64,000 nt of DNA from Paractinoplanes toevensis (GCF_018332695.1 NZ_BOQN01000093.1:32623-96622), one strand, 5' to 3'; positions 8,364 to 15,955 are shown, counted from the first letter of the stretch. The notes: generated from the sequence alone by a model not told the origin. A program made the numbers and translations.

Positions 8364-9266
8364 GTGGATGCCGCGGAACTCGCCGAACGGTTCGGGCTGG
8401 GCCGCGCCGTGCGACTGTCCGACGGGGCGGTGGCCCGGGGCAAACAGGGCGAGGTGTGGCGGCTCGACACCGTGGACGGGCGCTGGGCGGTCAAGGTGCC
8501 GTTCCACCCGCCCGGTCCGGCCGGGGCCGAACTCCAGGAGGCGGCCTGCGCGGCCGGCGTTCCGGCACCCCGCATACGCCGTACGCTCGATGGTCAGATT
8601 TTCGCCCTGGTCGGTTCCCACCGGGTGCGGGTCTATGAGTGGGTCGATCTCGGGCGGCCGGATCCGATGGTGGATCCGGCCCTGGTCGGCGCGATCGTGG
8701 CCGCTGTCCACCGGGTGCGCCTGCCCGCAGATGGTCCGGTCGAGCCATGGCACACCGCCCCGGTCGGCGCTCTTGCCTGGGACGAGCTGATCGTGCGGTT
8801 GCGGGCGGCCGGCGCGCCGTTCGCGGGCCGGCTCGCCGATCTGCGCGACGAGCTGGTCGCCCTGGAGGCATGGCTGGAGCCGCCCGCCGACCTGCAGGCC
8901 TGCCATCGCGACCTGTGGGCCGACAACCTCCTGCCCACCCCGGGCGGCGGCCTGTGCGTGATCGACTGGGAGAACAGCGGGCCGGCCGACCCGAGCCAGG
9001 AACTGGCCTGCGTCCTGTTCGAGTTCGGGCGCTCCGACCCCGGGCGGGCGCGGGCGCTGACGTCCGCCTACGCCGAGGCGGGCGGGCCCGGGGCGGTCAC
9101 CCGGGCCGGGCACTTCTCGATGCTGATCGCGCAGCTCGGGCACATCAACCAGCTGGCCGCCGAGCGCTGGCTCGAGGCGGACGACCGCGCGGGCGACGCG
9201 GAGTGGATCGCCGAAACCCTGGATGACCCGCACACACGGGAGCGTCTCGCGGCGCTGCTGCCCTAG
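8364..9266 (+). CDS. Aminoglycoside/choline-kinase-fold phosphotransferase
   Basis: About 300 residues from GTG 8364; an upstream in-frame GTG at 8316 would overlap marR by 44 bases and adds an unconserved-looking leader. The protein-kinase-like fold shows GKQGEVWRLDTVDGRWAVKV (nucleotide loop and lysine), the catalytic loop CHRDLWADNLL and the metal-binding segment LCVIDWENSGPADP. These are the APH family motifs. Members phosphorylate aminoglycosides, homoserine, choline or other small alcohols; the substrate here is unknown. The position directly after marR suggests co-transcription. There is no signal peptide, so it is cytoplasmic. Confidence 0.82.
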   Translation: MDAAELAERFGLGRAVRLSDGAVARGKQGEVWRLDTVDGRWAVKVPFHPPGPAGAELQEAACAAGVPAPRIRRTLDGQIFALVGSHRVRVYEWVDLGRPDPMVDPALVGAIVAAVHRVRLPADGPVEPWHTAPVGALAWDELIVRLRAAGAPFAGRLADLRDELVALEAWLEPPADLQACHRDLWADNLLPTPGGGLCVIDWENSGPADPSQELACVLFEFGRSDPGRARALTSAYAEAGGPGAVTRAGHFSMLIAQLGHINQLAAERWLEADDRAGDAEWIAETLDDPHTRERLAALLP

Positions 9267-9276
9267 ACTCACCGGC

Positions 9277-9552
9277 ATGCAGGGACGGAAGTCGATCCTC
9301 TCGTACAAGTCCGAAGGTTCTGTGCTCAGCCTCTGGTCGAACGGTTCGGTACTGTCGATCGGCTCGACCGGGTCGGCGCTGTCGATCGGGTCGATCGGGT
9401 CGTACGGCTCGATCCTCTCGATCGGGTCGTTCCTCAGCGTCGGTTCGGTGCTGTCGGCGGTCTCGATCGCCTCAGTTCTGGCGTGGCGCTCGCGCGGTGC
9501 TCTCCTGGCCGCCGGCACCCCCGGCGACCGTCGCCGCAAAGCTCGCAAGTAA
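9277..9552 (+). CDS. Small protein with serine at every third residue
   Basis: A 91-residue protein from ATG 9277, 10 bases after the phosphotransferase stop. After MQGRK, 21 consecutive tripeptides begin with Ser (SIL SYK SEG SVL SLW and so on to SVL), the other positions being mainly Ile, Leu, Val, Gly. The tail AWRSRGALLAAG then becomes Arg/Lys-rich. Such strict three-residue periodicity suggests a regular extended structure, for example a left-handed beta solenoid or polyglycine-II-like fold, rather than a globular enzyme. I recall similar Ser-Ile-Gly-Ser repeat proteins in actinobacteria but no function. At DNA level it is a run of TCG-rich 9-base units. Its 3' end overlaps the convergent XRE gene by 81 bases. 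Confidence 0.7.
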   Translation: MQGRKSILSYKSEGSVLSLWSNGSVLSIGSTGSALSIGSIGSYGSILSIGSFLSVGSVLSAVSIASVLAWRSRGALLAAGTPGDRRRKARK

Positions 9553-10359
9553 CCGCAGCGCGTCGGCCGCAGGCGTGCCCGGCTCGGCGCTGTAGGCGGT
9601 GAGGGTCAGGCCCGGGTCGGCCGGCATCGGCATGGCCTCGAAACCCAGCTCGAGCCGGCCCACCACCGGGTGGTGGAAATACTTCACGCCGGTGTGGTGC
9701 AGGCGCACGTTGTGCGCACCCCAGCGGGTGCGGAACTCGTCGCTGCGGGTGGCCAACTCGCCGATCAAGTCGGTCAGACCCTTGTCGTACGGATCCCGGC
9801 CCGCCTCGGTGCGCAGCAGCGCGACCGTGGTGTTGGCCGCCTCGTCCCAGCCCGGATAGAGCTGCTCGGCGCGCGGATCCAGGAAACAGAAACGGGCCAG
9901 GTTCACCGGTTCCGCTTCGAAGGCGTACGCGTAAAGGGCGCGCGCCAGGCGGTTGGCGGCGAGCACGTCGAGCCGGCCGTTACGGACGAACGCCGGCGCG
10001 TCGGTCATCGCGTCCAGCAGGTGCTGGGTGGCCGGGCGGACCTGCTGCTTGGCGGGGCGGCGGCGGCTTCGCGGGCGGGCGGCGGCACGAGCCAGGTCGT
10101 ACAGGTGGGAACGCTCGGCCTCGTCGAGGCGCAGCGCACGGCAGAGGGCGTCCAGGACGCTGTCCGACACCCCGGACAGGTTGCCGCGCTCCAGCCGGGT
10201 GTAGTAGTCGGGGCTCACCCCGGCCAGCATCGCCACCTCGGCGCGGCGCAGCCCGGCGACCCGGCGGCTGCCGCCGAAGTCCGGCAGGCCGGCCTGCTCG
10301 GGGGTGATCCGGGCCCGCCGGGAGGCCAGGAACTCGCGAATGTCGTCCCGGTTGTCCAC
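9472..10359 (-). CDS. XRE-family regulator with MmyB-like ligand domain
   Basis: About 295 residues. The N-terminal helix-turn-helix reads REFLASRRARITPEQAGL, then GLRRAEVAMLAGVSPDYYTR and LERGNLSGVSDSVLDALCRA, the signature of the actinobacterial XRE/MmyB regulators. The C-terminal two thirds (ATQHLLDAMTDAPAFVRNGR, FCFLDPRAEQLYPGWDE) match the MmyB-like PAS-type ligand-binding domain. The likely start is GTG 10359; GTG 10368 is also possible. It is divergent from the alcohol dehydrogenase gene, 94 bases away, and in such pairs the regulator usually controls the dehydrogenase. The C-terminus overlaps the Ser-repeat gene tail to tail. Confidence 0.87.
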   Translation of the reverse strand: MDNRDDIREFLASRRARITPEQAGLPDFGGSRRVAGLRRAEVAMLAGVSPDYYTRLERGNLSGVSDSVLDALCRALRLDEAERSHLYDLARAAARPRSRRRPAKQQVRPATQHLLDAMTDAPAFVRNGRLDVLAANRLARALYAYAFEAEPVNLARFCFLDPRAEQLYPGWDEAANTTVALLRTEAGRDPYDKGLTDLIGELATRSDEFRTRWGAHNVRLHHTGVKYFHHPVVGRLELGFEAMPMPADPGLTLTAYSAEPGTPAADALRLLASFAATVAGGAGGQESTARAPRQN

Positions 10360-10452
10360 GTCACCCACGCTACGGTTTCGCCCCGCGGTGAAGGGGGTCC
10401 TGCCATTACCTGCTTCGCCAGGCACTCCCTACTGCCCGATCGGCCCGCTTTC

Positions 10453-11478
10453 ATGGAGGACATGCGACAGGCAATCATCCACGCCCCGGGCGACGTCCGC
10501 GTCGAAGAGCGCGACCGCCCCACCGTCCTCAAGCCCACCGACGCGATCCTGCGGGTGTCGGCCGCCTGCGTGTGCGGCTCGGACCTGTGGCCGTGGCGCG
10601 GCATCGAACCGGTCGGTGACGCCCACGCCATGGGCCACGAGTACGCCGGGATCGTCGAGGAGGTCGGCAGCGAGGTCACCACGATCAGGCCGGGCCAGTT
10701 CGTCGTCGGTTCGTTCTTCGCCTCCGACAACACCTGCGAGATCTGCCGGGCCGGCTACCAGAGCCGCTGCGTGCACGCGGAGCTCGTCGGCGGCGCCCAG
10801 GGCGAATACCTGCGTGTCCCGCTCGCCGACGGCACCCTCGTGGCCACCCCCACGCTCCCCGACGACGACCTGATCCCGTCCCTGCTGACCGCCTCGGACG
10901 TGCTCGGCACCGGCTGGTTCGGCGCGGTCGCCGCCGAGGCCGGCCCCGGCCGGACGGTCGCGGTCGTCGGCGACGGCGCGGTCGGCCTGCTCGCCGTCCT
11001 CGCCGCCAAGCAGCTGGGCGCCGAGCGGATCATCGCGATGAGCCGGCACGCCACCCGGCAGGAGCTGGCCCTCGAGTTCGGCGCCACCGACATCGTCACC
11101 ACCCGCGGCGACGCCGGGGTGGCCGAGATCAAGGACCTGACCGGCGGGCTCGGCGCGCACTCGGTGATCGAGGCGGTCGGCACCCAGGAATCGATGATGC
11201 AGGCCATCCGCGCGACCCGCCCCGGCGGCCACGTCGGCTACGTCGGCGTCGCCCACGGCGTCGAACTGCCCGGCATGGAACTGTTCTTCTCCGTCGTGCA
11301 CCTGCACGGCGGCCCGGCCCCGGTACGGCGCTTCCTGCCCGACCTGATCGACCGGATCCTCCGGCGCGAGATCAACCCGGGCAAGGTCTTCGACCTGACG
11401 CTGTCGTTGGACGAAGCGGCCGAGGGTTACCGGGCCATGGACGAACGACGCGCGATCAAGACCCTGCTCAAGCCCTGA
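10453..11478 (+). CDS. Zinc-dependent alcohol dehydrogenase (MDR)
   Basis: About 340 residues, medium-chain dehydrogenase. Catalytic zinc ligands lie in CVCGSDLWPW and MGHEYAG; a structural-zinc lobe with three cysteines (TCEICRAGYQSRC) follows; the NAD(P) loop is VAVVGDGAVGLLAV. It oxidises or reduces an alcohol/carbonyl pair with NAD(P)H; the substrate is unknown. ATG 10453 and ATG 10462 are both possible starts; GGAGGA falls between them, too close to the second, so the choice is uncertain by three residues. It is divergent from the XRE/MmyB regulator and is followed after 11 bases by the cupin gene, forming a small operon. Confidence 0.9.
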   Translation: MEDMRQAIIHAPGDVRVEERDRPTVLKPTDAILRVSAACVCGSDLWPWRGIEPVGDAHAMGHEYAGIVEEVGSEVTTIRPGQFVVGSFFASDNTCEICRAGYQSRCVHAELVGGAQGEYLRVPLADGTLVATPTLPDDDLIPSLLTASDVLGTGWFGAVAAEAGPGRTVAVVGDGAVGLLAVLAAKQLGAERIIAMSRHATRQELALEFGATDIVTTRGDAGVAEIKDLTGGLGAHSVIEAVGTQESMMQAIRATRPGGHVGYVGVAHGVELPGMELFFSVVHLHGGPAPVRRFLPDLIDRILRREINPGKVFDLTLSLDEAAEGYRAMDERRAIKTLLKP

Positions 11479-11489
11479 AGGTGGCTCCG

Positions 11490-11897
11490 ATGGAACTCAA
11501 ACCCGTAAGCCCTACGGTGAAGACGCCCGCCGCGTGGTTCACCGGCGACGTCTACCTGACACCGATCCACAGCGGCACCGGCCCGTCGCGGATGACCGTC
11601 GGGCTGGTGCGCTTCACCCCGGGTGCCCGCACCAACTGGCACTCGCACGCGGTCGGCCAGACGCTGCACGTCACCGAGGGCGTCGGCCTGGTCGGCACCC
11701 GGGACGGCACGGTGTTCCGGATCCACGCCGGCGAGACCGTCATCTGCCCACCGGGCGAGGACCACTGGCACGGCGCCGGCGCCGACACTTTCATGAGCCA
11801 CCTGGCGATGCTGGAGGCCACCCCGGACGGCGGCGACCCCACCACCTGGCTGGAGCCGCTGACCGACGACGACTACCAGGCCGCCAACCGGGCCTGA
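11490..11897 (+). CDS. Single-domain cupin protein
   Basis: A 135-residue cupin. Motif 1 is NWHSHAVGQTLHVTEGVGLV (two His and a Gln where Glu is common) and motif 2 is AGETVICPPGEDHWHGAGA; together they form the metal site of small RmlC-like cupins. The start is ATG 11490, with AAGGTGG 5 bases upstream, rather than GTG 11481. It follows the alcohol dehydrogenase closely. Similar cupins accompany short oxidoreductase operons and act as carboxymuconolactone-decarboxylase-linked or quercetinase-like proteins, but the substrate cannot be assigned. Cytoplasmic. Confidence 0.85.
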   Translation: MELKPVSPTVKTPAAWFTGDVYLTPIHSGTGPSRMTVGLVRFTPGARTNWHSHAVGQTLHVTEGVGLVGTRDGTVFRIHAGETVICPPGEDHWHGAGADTFMSHLAMLEATPDGGDPTTWLEPLTDDDYQAANRA

Positions 11898-12066
11898 CGG
11901 TGGCCCTCGCGCCCGTGACCCGCAGTCTCACGCTCACCCGATCGCAGGTGGCCGGCGCCCGCGTGGACGGCCCGGTCAGCCTGCAGGACACCCACCTCGG
12001 CCGGCACGACGATCGCCCGCCGGCCGCCGACGGCCTGAAACGGAGAGCACCACAGAACGGGAAAGC

Positions 12067-12099
12067 ATGATCGGCTCACTCATTTGGCTCCTCTCTGTG
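12067..12099 (+). pseudogene. 5' stub of a small membrane-protein gene cut by the IS110 element
   Basis: After an AACGGGAAAGC ribosome-binding region, ATG 12067 starts MIGSLIWLLSV and then runs into sequence antisense to the transposase end, stopping at 12156. That opening resembles GlsB/YeaQ/YmgE stress-associated membrane proteins, which commonly start MIGxLIW with hydrophobic residues. It is probably a host gene interrupted near codon 5-11. No continuation was found beyond the element, so the assignment is tentative. Confidence 0.3.
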
Positions 12100-13402
12100 T
12101 CAAGACGTGGTCTGCATCGAGGTTCTAAGCTTGCTGTCGGCGGGTTCGGGAAGTGACTTCTCCGAAGAGCCGGTGTGGGGATGAGAGCCGGTCACGCTGG
12201 AGTTCGTTGACGTTCCCTGGTGTCCTCCCGAACCCGTCGCCATCGCCACGGTGGCGTCGTTGACCATCTGCCGGTAGACGATGTCGGACAGACGCCGTTT
12301 CAGCGCCCGCATCGCTTCCATCGACGTCTTCCCGGCTGCTTTCTTGCGGTCGAAGTAGGCGCGGCCTTCGGTCGGATTGCGCAGCTGGACGGTGGCCATG
12401 ATGTGCAGGACCCGGTTGATCTGCCGGTTCCCGGCCCGCGACAGCCGGTGGCGGACCTGGTCGCCGGAGGATGCGTCGATCGGTGCGGTGCCGTTCCAGG
12501 AGGCGAAGTGCCCGCGGTCCGGGAAGCGGATGATCACACCGACTTCGATCAGCAGCCGGGCGGCGCCGGACGGGCCGATGCCGTGCAGGTCCATCAGCCT
12601 GGTGCCGGTAGCGGCGACCAGTTCCTTGAGCTCCTTGTCGGCCTGCTTGGACCGCTGGTAGACCCGCTCGAGGTCAGCGATCAGCTCCGCAGCCACCCGG
12701 CGGCGGGCCTTCCCCGCAGCGTCCGCGGCCGGACCGTGGCCAGCAAGACCTTGGCCTGAGCGGCGGACAGGCTCTTCTTCGCCCCACCGGGGACCAGCTC
12801 CAGCAGCAGTTGGTGCAGCTGCGACACCATCCGCGTGTGGTCGTCGCCGAGCGAGCGGCGCCGGTCGGCCAGGATCCGCAGCACGGCCAGCTGTTCATCG
12901 TTGACCAGCGGCCGCAGCCCCGCCATCCGGGTCCCGACCAGCGCGATGGAATGCGCATCGGTGGCGTCGGTCTTGCGGCCCTGTCCGGTCGCGAACACCC
13001 GTGCCCGGGCGGACAGCTTCGGGGGGACGTCGACGACCTGCTCGCCGTCGGCCAACAGTCGGGTGGCGATGTGCCGGCCGATGCCGTGGCAGCCCTCGAC
13101 AGCCCAGATCCGGTCCGTCCACTGTTGGGCGTACTTGACCATCGCCCGGTAGCCGTCTCGGTCGGTGCCGAACCGGCCAGTGCCCAGGATGGTCTCGTCG
13201 CCGGCCATCACCTCGATGGTGGCGGAACGCTCGTGTGGATCCATGCCGATGACCACACGCTGCGACGGGCCCATATGCCCCTCCGTTGCTCGTCCGACGG
13301 GTTCGTCGAGCGGGGAGGGCATCGCTACTTTGAGCTGCGCAAACCTCTCTTGAGCCTCTCCCTGCCCTGTAGCGACGCCCGGGACTGCGCAGGCCAAATG
13401 AG
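12079..13402 (-). mobile_element. IS110-family insertion sequence (approximate limits)
   Basis: The element is defined by an IS110-type transposase on the minus strand. Limits are approximate. CTCATTTGGC at 12079-12088 and its perfect inverse GCCAAATGAG at 13393-13402 flank the gene at a spacing fitting a 1.3-kb element and may be subterminal inverted repeats as in the IS1111 subgroup. Classical IS110 elements lack such repeats, and the right limit could extend to about 13520. It apparently interrupts a small membrane-protein gene on the left. The non-coding stretch upstream of the transposase is where IS110 elements encode their bridge RNA. Confidence 0.6.
12100..13274 (-). pseudogene. IS110-family transposase, broken by a single-base frameshift
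   Basis: The start is ATG 13274 after GGAGGGG. The first frame (to 12681) holds the RuvC-like DEDD domain: VVIGMDPHERSATIEV, WAVEGCHGIGRHIA and GRKTDATDAHSIALVG. The second frame (from about 12700 to 12100) holds the C-terminal Transposase_20 domain: LMDLHGIGPSGAARLLIEVG and FASWNGTAPIDASSGDQVRH. Near 12705-12715 the reading shifts by one base: after VRPR the second frame continues as AAGKARRRVAAELIADLERV, whereas the first frame ends at a stop 16 codons later. Together they make a normal-length protein of about 390 residues. This may be an inactivating deletion, a sequencing error or, less likely, programmed frameshifting. Confidence 0.85.
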
Positions 13403-13660
13403 AGCCACACCAAGGTGGGCAGCCGAAATGAGAGCGACAGCCCGGACGTCTAGACCGCAGCCTGGCCGGGCCGCGGTCCTAGGGCAATAAAACAAGTAGC
13501 CGAGATGAGTGCGTCGGATCATGTCAACAGCGTGCGCCATTTCCATGAATCCCGCGCCTTTCAGCGCAATCCCTCCAATAAGCTGGCTCCGGATGTCATC
13601 GAAGCATGTACGCGTATTTGGCGCATATTTTTACAGGTCACTCATCCGCCACCCCACTAA
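13275..13660. other. Non-coding stretch upstream of the IS110 transposase
   Basis: No convincing gene is seen. Three related short words occur in direct orientation: GCCAAATGAGAGCCAC (13393), GCCGAAATGAGAGCGAC (13422) and GCCGAGATGAGTGCG (13499), and the first is inverted at the left end of the element. In IS110 elements this side encodes the bridge RNA that selects donor and target, so part of 13275-13520 may be such an RNA; this is inference. From about 13530 the DNA is more AT-rich, includes ATATTTTTACAGG, and nothing is recognised. Confidence 0.35.
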
Positions 13661-13738
13661 CCTCGCGCCTTCATTAAGGGTGGCTGCGGGAGGCGGGCCG
13701 AAAACGTGAAAGTGCCCTCTGATCTGGGAAGATAGGAC
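13661..13738 (+). repeat. 78-bp direct repeat, copy A
   Basis: CCTCGCGCCTTCATTAAGGG through GATAGGAC recurs at 15596-15673 in the same orientation with 3 mismatches (C/T, A/G, G/A near the centre). Similarity stops abruptly on both sides. In this copy the repeat leads into an IS1380-like transposase start, so it is probably the 5' end of such an element. GAAAGTGCCCTC (13708-13719), at its right part, is inverted at 13767-13778. Confidence 0.85.
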
Positions 13739-14185
13739 TTGTCGAGGGTAATATGCATCCGCCACGGAGGGCACTTTCCACATGCAGGTTGCCGGTCCCC
13801 GTCCGAAGATCGTTGCCGCTGCTGACGGTCAGGGTGTCGTCGGGCATGCTGGTGCCCGGCTGTTGGTGGTCGACCTCGCTACGCCGGTTCCGACACGTCA
13901 CTGCCCCACGCGGTGCCGGTGTAGCCGAGCGTCGGATCGACACGCCAAACCGGATGTCGTGGTAGGCCCCGGGCGGGAAGACACCGGACGATGTCACGGG
14001 GTCATCGTCGCAACCCCGGCGCCGGGAGGACTAGATTTCGGGGCCCGCCGCCGCCGGCTGCGGCTGATCGGCGTCGTCGCATGATCCAGCTCGCATAGCA
14101 ACCACTACCAGGCCGGGCGTGAACCCACCTACGAGTACGCCAGGAGATTCCCTTTGTTCGCGTCGGCCCAGGGCCCACCCGCGCG
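13739..14185 (+). pseudogene. IS1380-like transposase remnant and unassigned DNA
   Basis: ATG 13782 starts MQVAGPRPKIVAAADGQGVV then GHAGARLLVVDLA, which resembles the N-terminus of actinobacterial IS1380-family transposases (a VVSHAG- or VVGHAG-like block followed by a LADLA-like block). After about 35 residues similarity ends and the frame runs to 14084 without a recognisable DDE domain. A 12-bp inverted repeat (13708-13719 and 13767-13778) precedes the start and may have been a transposase control site. The rest of the interval to 14185 shows no gene. The remnant is too short to be active. Confidence 0.5.
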
Positions 14186-15454
14186 TCATCCGCCGCCTGG
14201 CGGGTTGACTGGCGCGCCGGTGATGGCCTCGGCCTCCTTCAGGAGGATGTCCAGTAGTGGAACGTTGTCGTCGTTGCTCAAAACAACACCGACCCAGCCG
14301 GTCTGCGGGTAGATGCTCCAGTCGGCGCCGATGCCAGGGCCCCCGCCACCGCGGCTGAACACCCACTGGCCGTTGACGATGCTGACCGGCATTGTGTACC
14401 CGTCGAATGACGTGGGATCCGGGCCGGGGAGCTTGGCCCCGGCGAACAATTCGGCCCAGGGCCGGTCCAGCACAGTGCCATTGCGCAGCGCTTCGGCGAA
14501 TCGGAGCAGGTCCGGCGCGGTGGCGAAGCCGTCGCCCGAGGCGTGACCGATGAAGCTGCGGCCCGGATTCCTGCCTCGTGTATTCGGGTCCAGGCTGCTC
14601 TTGTCCAGGTGGCGGACGGCGTCCACCAAGCTTCCGTCGGCTTGCAGCATGTACGGGTGCGCGATGTGTTTGTCGGTGAGCCACTGGTCCCTGGTGTAGT
14701 ACGCCGAGCCGGTCATGCCGGAACGCCCGAAGACATGCTCGTGCACGTAGTCCCAGAACGTCATACCGGACACGGTCTCGACAATCTGCGCGGCCATGGC
14801 CAGGCCGACGCCGGCACCGGGAAGGTGACCATTGGAGCCCGCACCGGGTACCCCCACCAGGGTCGCCTGCCGGGCCCACCGCTCGTTGTACTTGCGCACC
14901 TCCTCCCGGCTGTGGAAGACGCGTTGCCAATCCGGCATCGGAGCATCCATCCCGGAGGTCCCGGTGAGCAGGTGGTGGATGTTCACCCTCTCAGTGATCT
15001 CCGCACCAAGTCCCGTCAGGAATGTGCCCACCTTGTCCGACAGCGCCACCCTGCCCTGCTGCGCCAGCTGCAAGACGGCCACCGCCAAGAAGGGCTGGCT
15101 CGCCGAGGATAGGTTGAACGCGGTGCGCTCGTGGTTGCGGATCCCCTTTTCCCTGTCGGCCATGCCGTAGGCGCGCGACAGAACCGTCCGCCCGCGGTGC
15201 GACAGCATCACGACGCCGGAGAACTTGCCCTCGGCGGCCAGCTTCGCCACGTACCGGTCGTACGCTCCGCCGGGCCGGGTGTCCGGTGGGATCCGGGCGT
15301 GCCCGGACGAGTCGGCCGGGGGCGAGTCGGTATGGGTGAGCTTGGCGCTCGCCGGTGGCACTCCGGGCGCCGCCATGCCGGCGGCAGCGAGCCCGCCCCA
15401 TTTGACAAGTCGTCGCCGGTCGATGCCCTCTTTCGGAACGGGAGCCGAGTCCAT
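14186..15454 (-). CDS. Secreted beta-lactamase-fold protein without the catalytic motifs
   Basis: About 422 residues. The N-terminus carries a Tat-type signal (DRRRLVKWGGLAAAG followed by a hydrophobic run). The body follows the class C beta-lactamase/D-alanyl-D-alanine carboxypeptidase fold: AAEGKFSGVVMLSHRGRTVL, HHLLTGTSGM, WDYVHEHVFGRSGM and GFATAPDLLRFAEAL. However, the SxxK motif reads SASQ (SSASQPFLAVAVLQL), the Tyr of YxN reads GSN, and the usual HxG/KTG region reads SRGGGGPG. A hydrolase with all three changes should be inactive, so it may be a binding pseudoenzyme. ATG 15454 follows AGGAAGG better than GTG 15460. It lies between two 78-bp direct repeats. Confidence 0.75.
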   Translation of the reverse strand: MDSAPVPKEGIDRRRLVKWGGLAAAGMAAPGVPPASAKLTHTDSPPADSSGHARIPPDTRPGGAYDRYVAKLAAEGKFSGVVMLSHRGRTVLSRAYGMADREKGIRNHERTAFNLSSASQPFLAVAVLQLAQQGRVALSDKVGTFLTGLGAEITERVNIHHLLTGTSGMDAPMPDWQRVFHSREEVRKYNERWARQATLVGVPGAGSNGHLPGAGVGLAMAAQIVETVSGMTFWDYVHEHVFGRSGMTGSAYYTRDQWLTDKHIAHPYMLQADGSLVDAVRHLDKSSLDPNTRGRNPGRSFIGHASGDGFATAPDLLRFAEALRNGTVLDRPWAELFAGAKLPGPDPTSFDGYTMPVSIVNGQWVFSRGGGGPGIGADWSIYPQTGWVGVVLSNDDNVPLLDILLKEAEAITGAPVNPPGGG

Positions 15455-15715
15455 GATCACATGCCTTCCTGGTCAGCAGACCGGGCGCGCGGTGATGCGC
15501 TGTGGTCCATACCTCCACTGAAGACGAAGGACTGTTGCGAGGCCGTAAGCGATTTTGGATATGCCCGCAATACACCGGATTCCCGCCGGGGCTAGCCTCG
15601 CGCCTTCATTAAGGGTGGCTGCGGGAGGCGGGTCGAAGACATGAAAGTGCCCTCTGATCTGGGAAGATAGGACAACAGAAGATCAGCAAGCCGCCTCAAC
15701 GGCCATGATCAACTG
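15455..15715. other. Intergenic DNA upstream of the beta-lactamase-like gene
   Basis: The first part holds the ribosome-binding site of the beta-lactamase-like gene and presumably its promoter. The second copy of the 78-bp repeat occupies 15596-15673. No reading frame here has coding character. Confidence 0.5.
15596..15673 (+). repeat. 78-bp direct repeat, copy B
   Basis: The second copy of the 13661-13738 repeat, same orientation, 75 of 78 bases identical. Unlike copy A it is not followed by transposase-like sequence, so it may be a solo end left by deletion or excision. The two copies bracket the catalytically altered beta-lactamase-like gene. Confidence 0.85.
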
Positions 15716-15955
15716 TTAGCGAAAGACCGTCAACTGAGCCCATGCCGTCCGCTCCGCCAGCCGGTGCTCCCATCGCTCATCGGTCAAGAGCAGCAGGTGC
15801 AACCACCAGTTCGCTTCCTGCGGTGTCGGCTGATGGTGGTCGAGCCACCGCCGACGCGCCTCCTCGTCCGACCGCAACAGCCGATCGAGTTCCCCGCCAG
15901 GGACCATCTCGTCTCGCACCGCGTCAACAGTGCCGCCGCGCACGACGAGAATCAA
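15716..15955 (-). CDS. Hypothetical 79-residue protein
   Basis: ATG 15955 starts MILVVRGGTVDAVRDEMVPG; the protein continues with LLRSDEEARRRWLDHH and a Trp-rich segment EANWWLHLLLLTDERWEHRL. It has balanced charge and no unusual composition, so it reads like a real small helical cytoplasmic protein, but I recognise no family. It is divergent from the HEAT-like gene at 16087. A longer frame on the other strand covers the same DNA but is Arg/Pro/Ser-rich and looks like a shadow. Coding status is uncertain. Confidence 0.4.
   Translation of the reverse strand: MILVVRGGTVDAVRDEMVPGGELDRLLRSDEEARRRWLDHHQPTPQEANWWLHLLLLTDERWEHRLAERTAWAQLTVFR

Noticed and set aside
9300..9480. Short TCG-rich tandem units that could suggest a CRISPR or minisatellite
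   Set aside because: The repetition is a codon-level consequence of the Ser-x-x protein; there are no constant repeats with unique spacers.
11898..12066. Extension of a frame through the cupin gene to 12070
   Set aside because: It is a shadow of the cupin frame that continues into non-coding DNA; Arg/Pro/His-rich with no own start.
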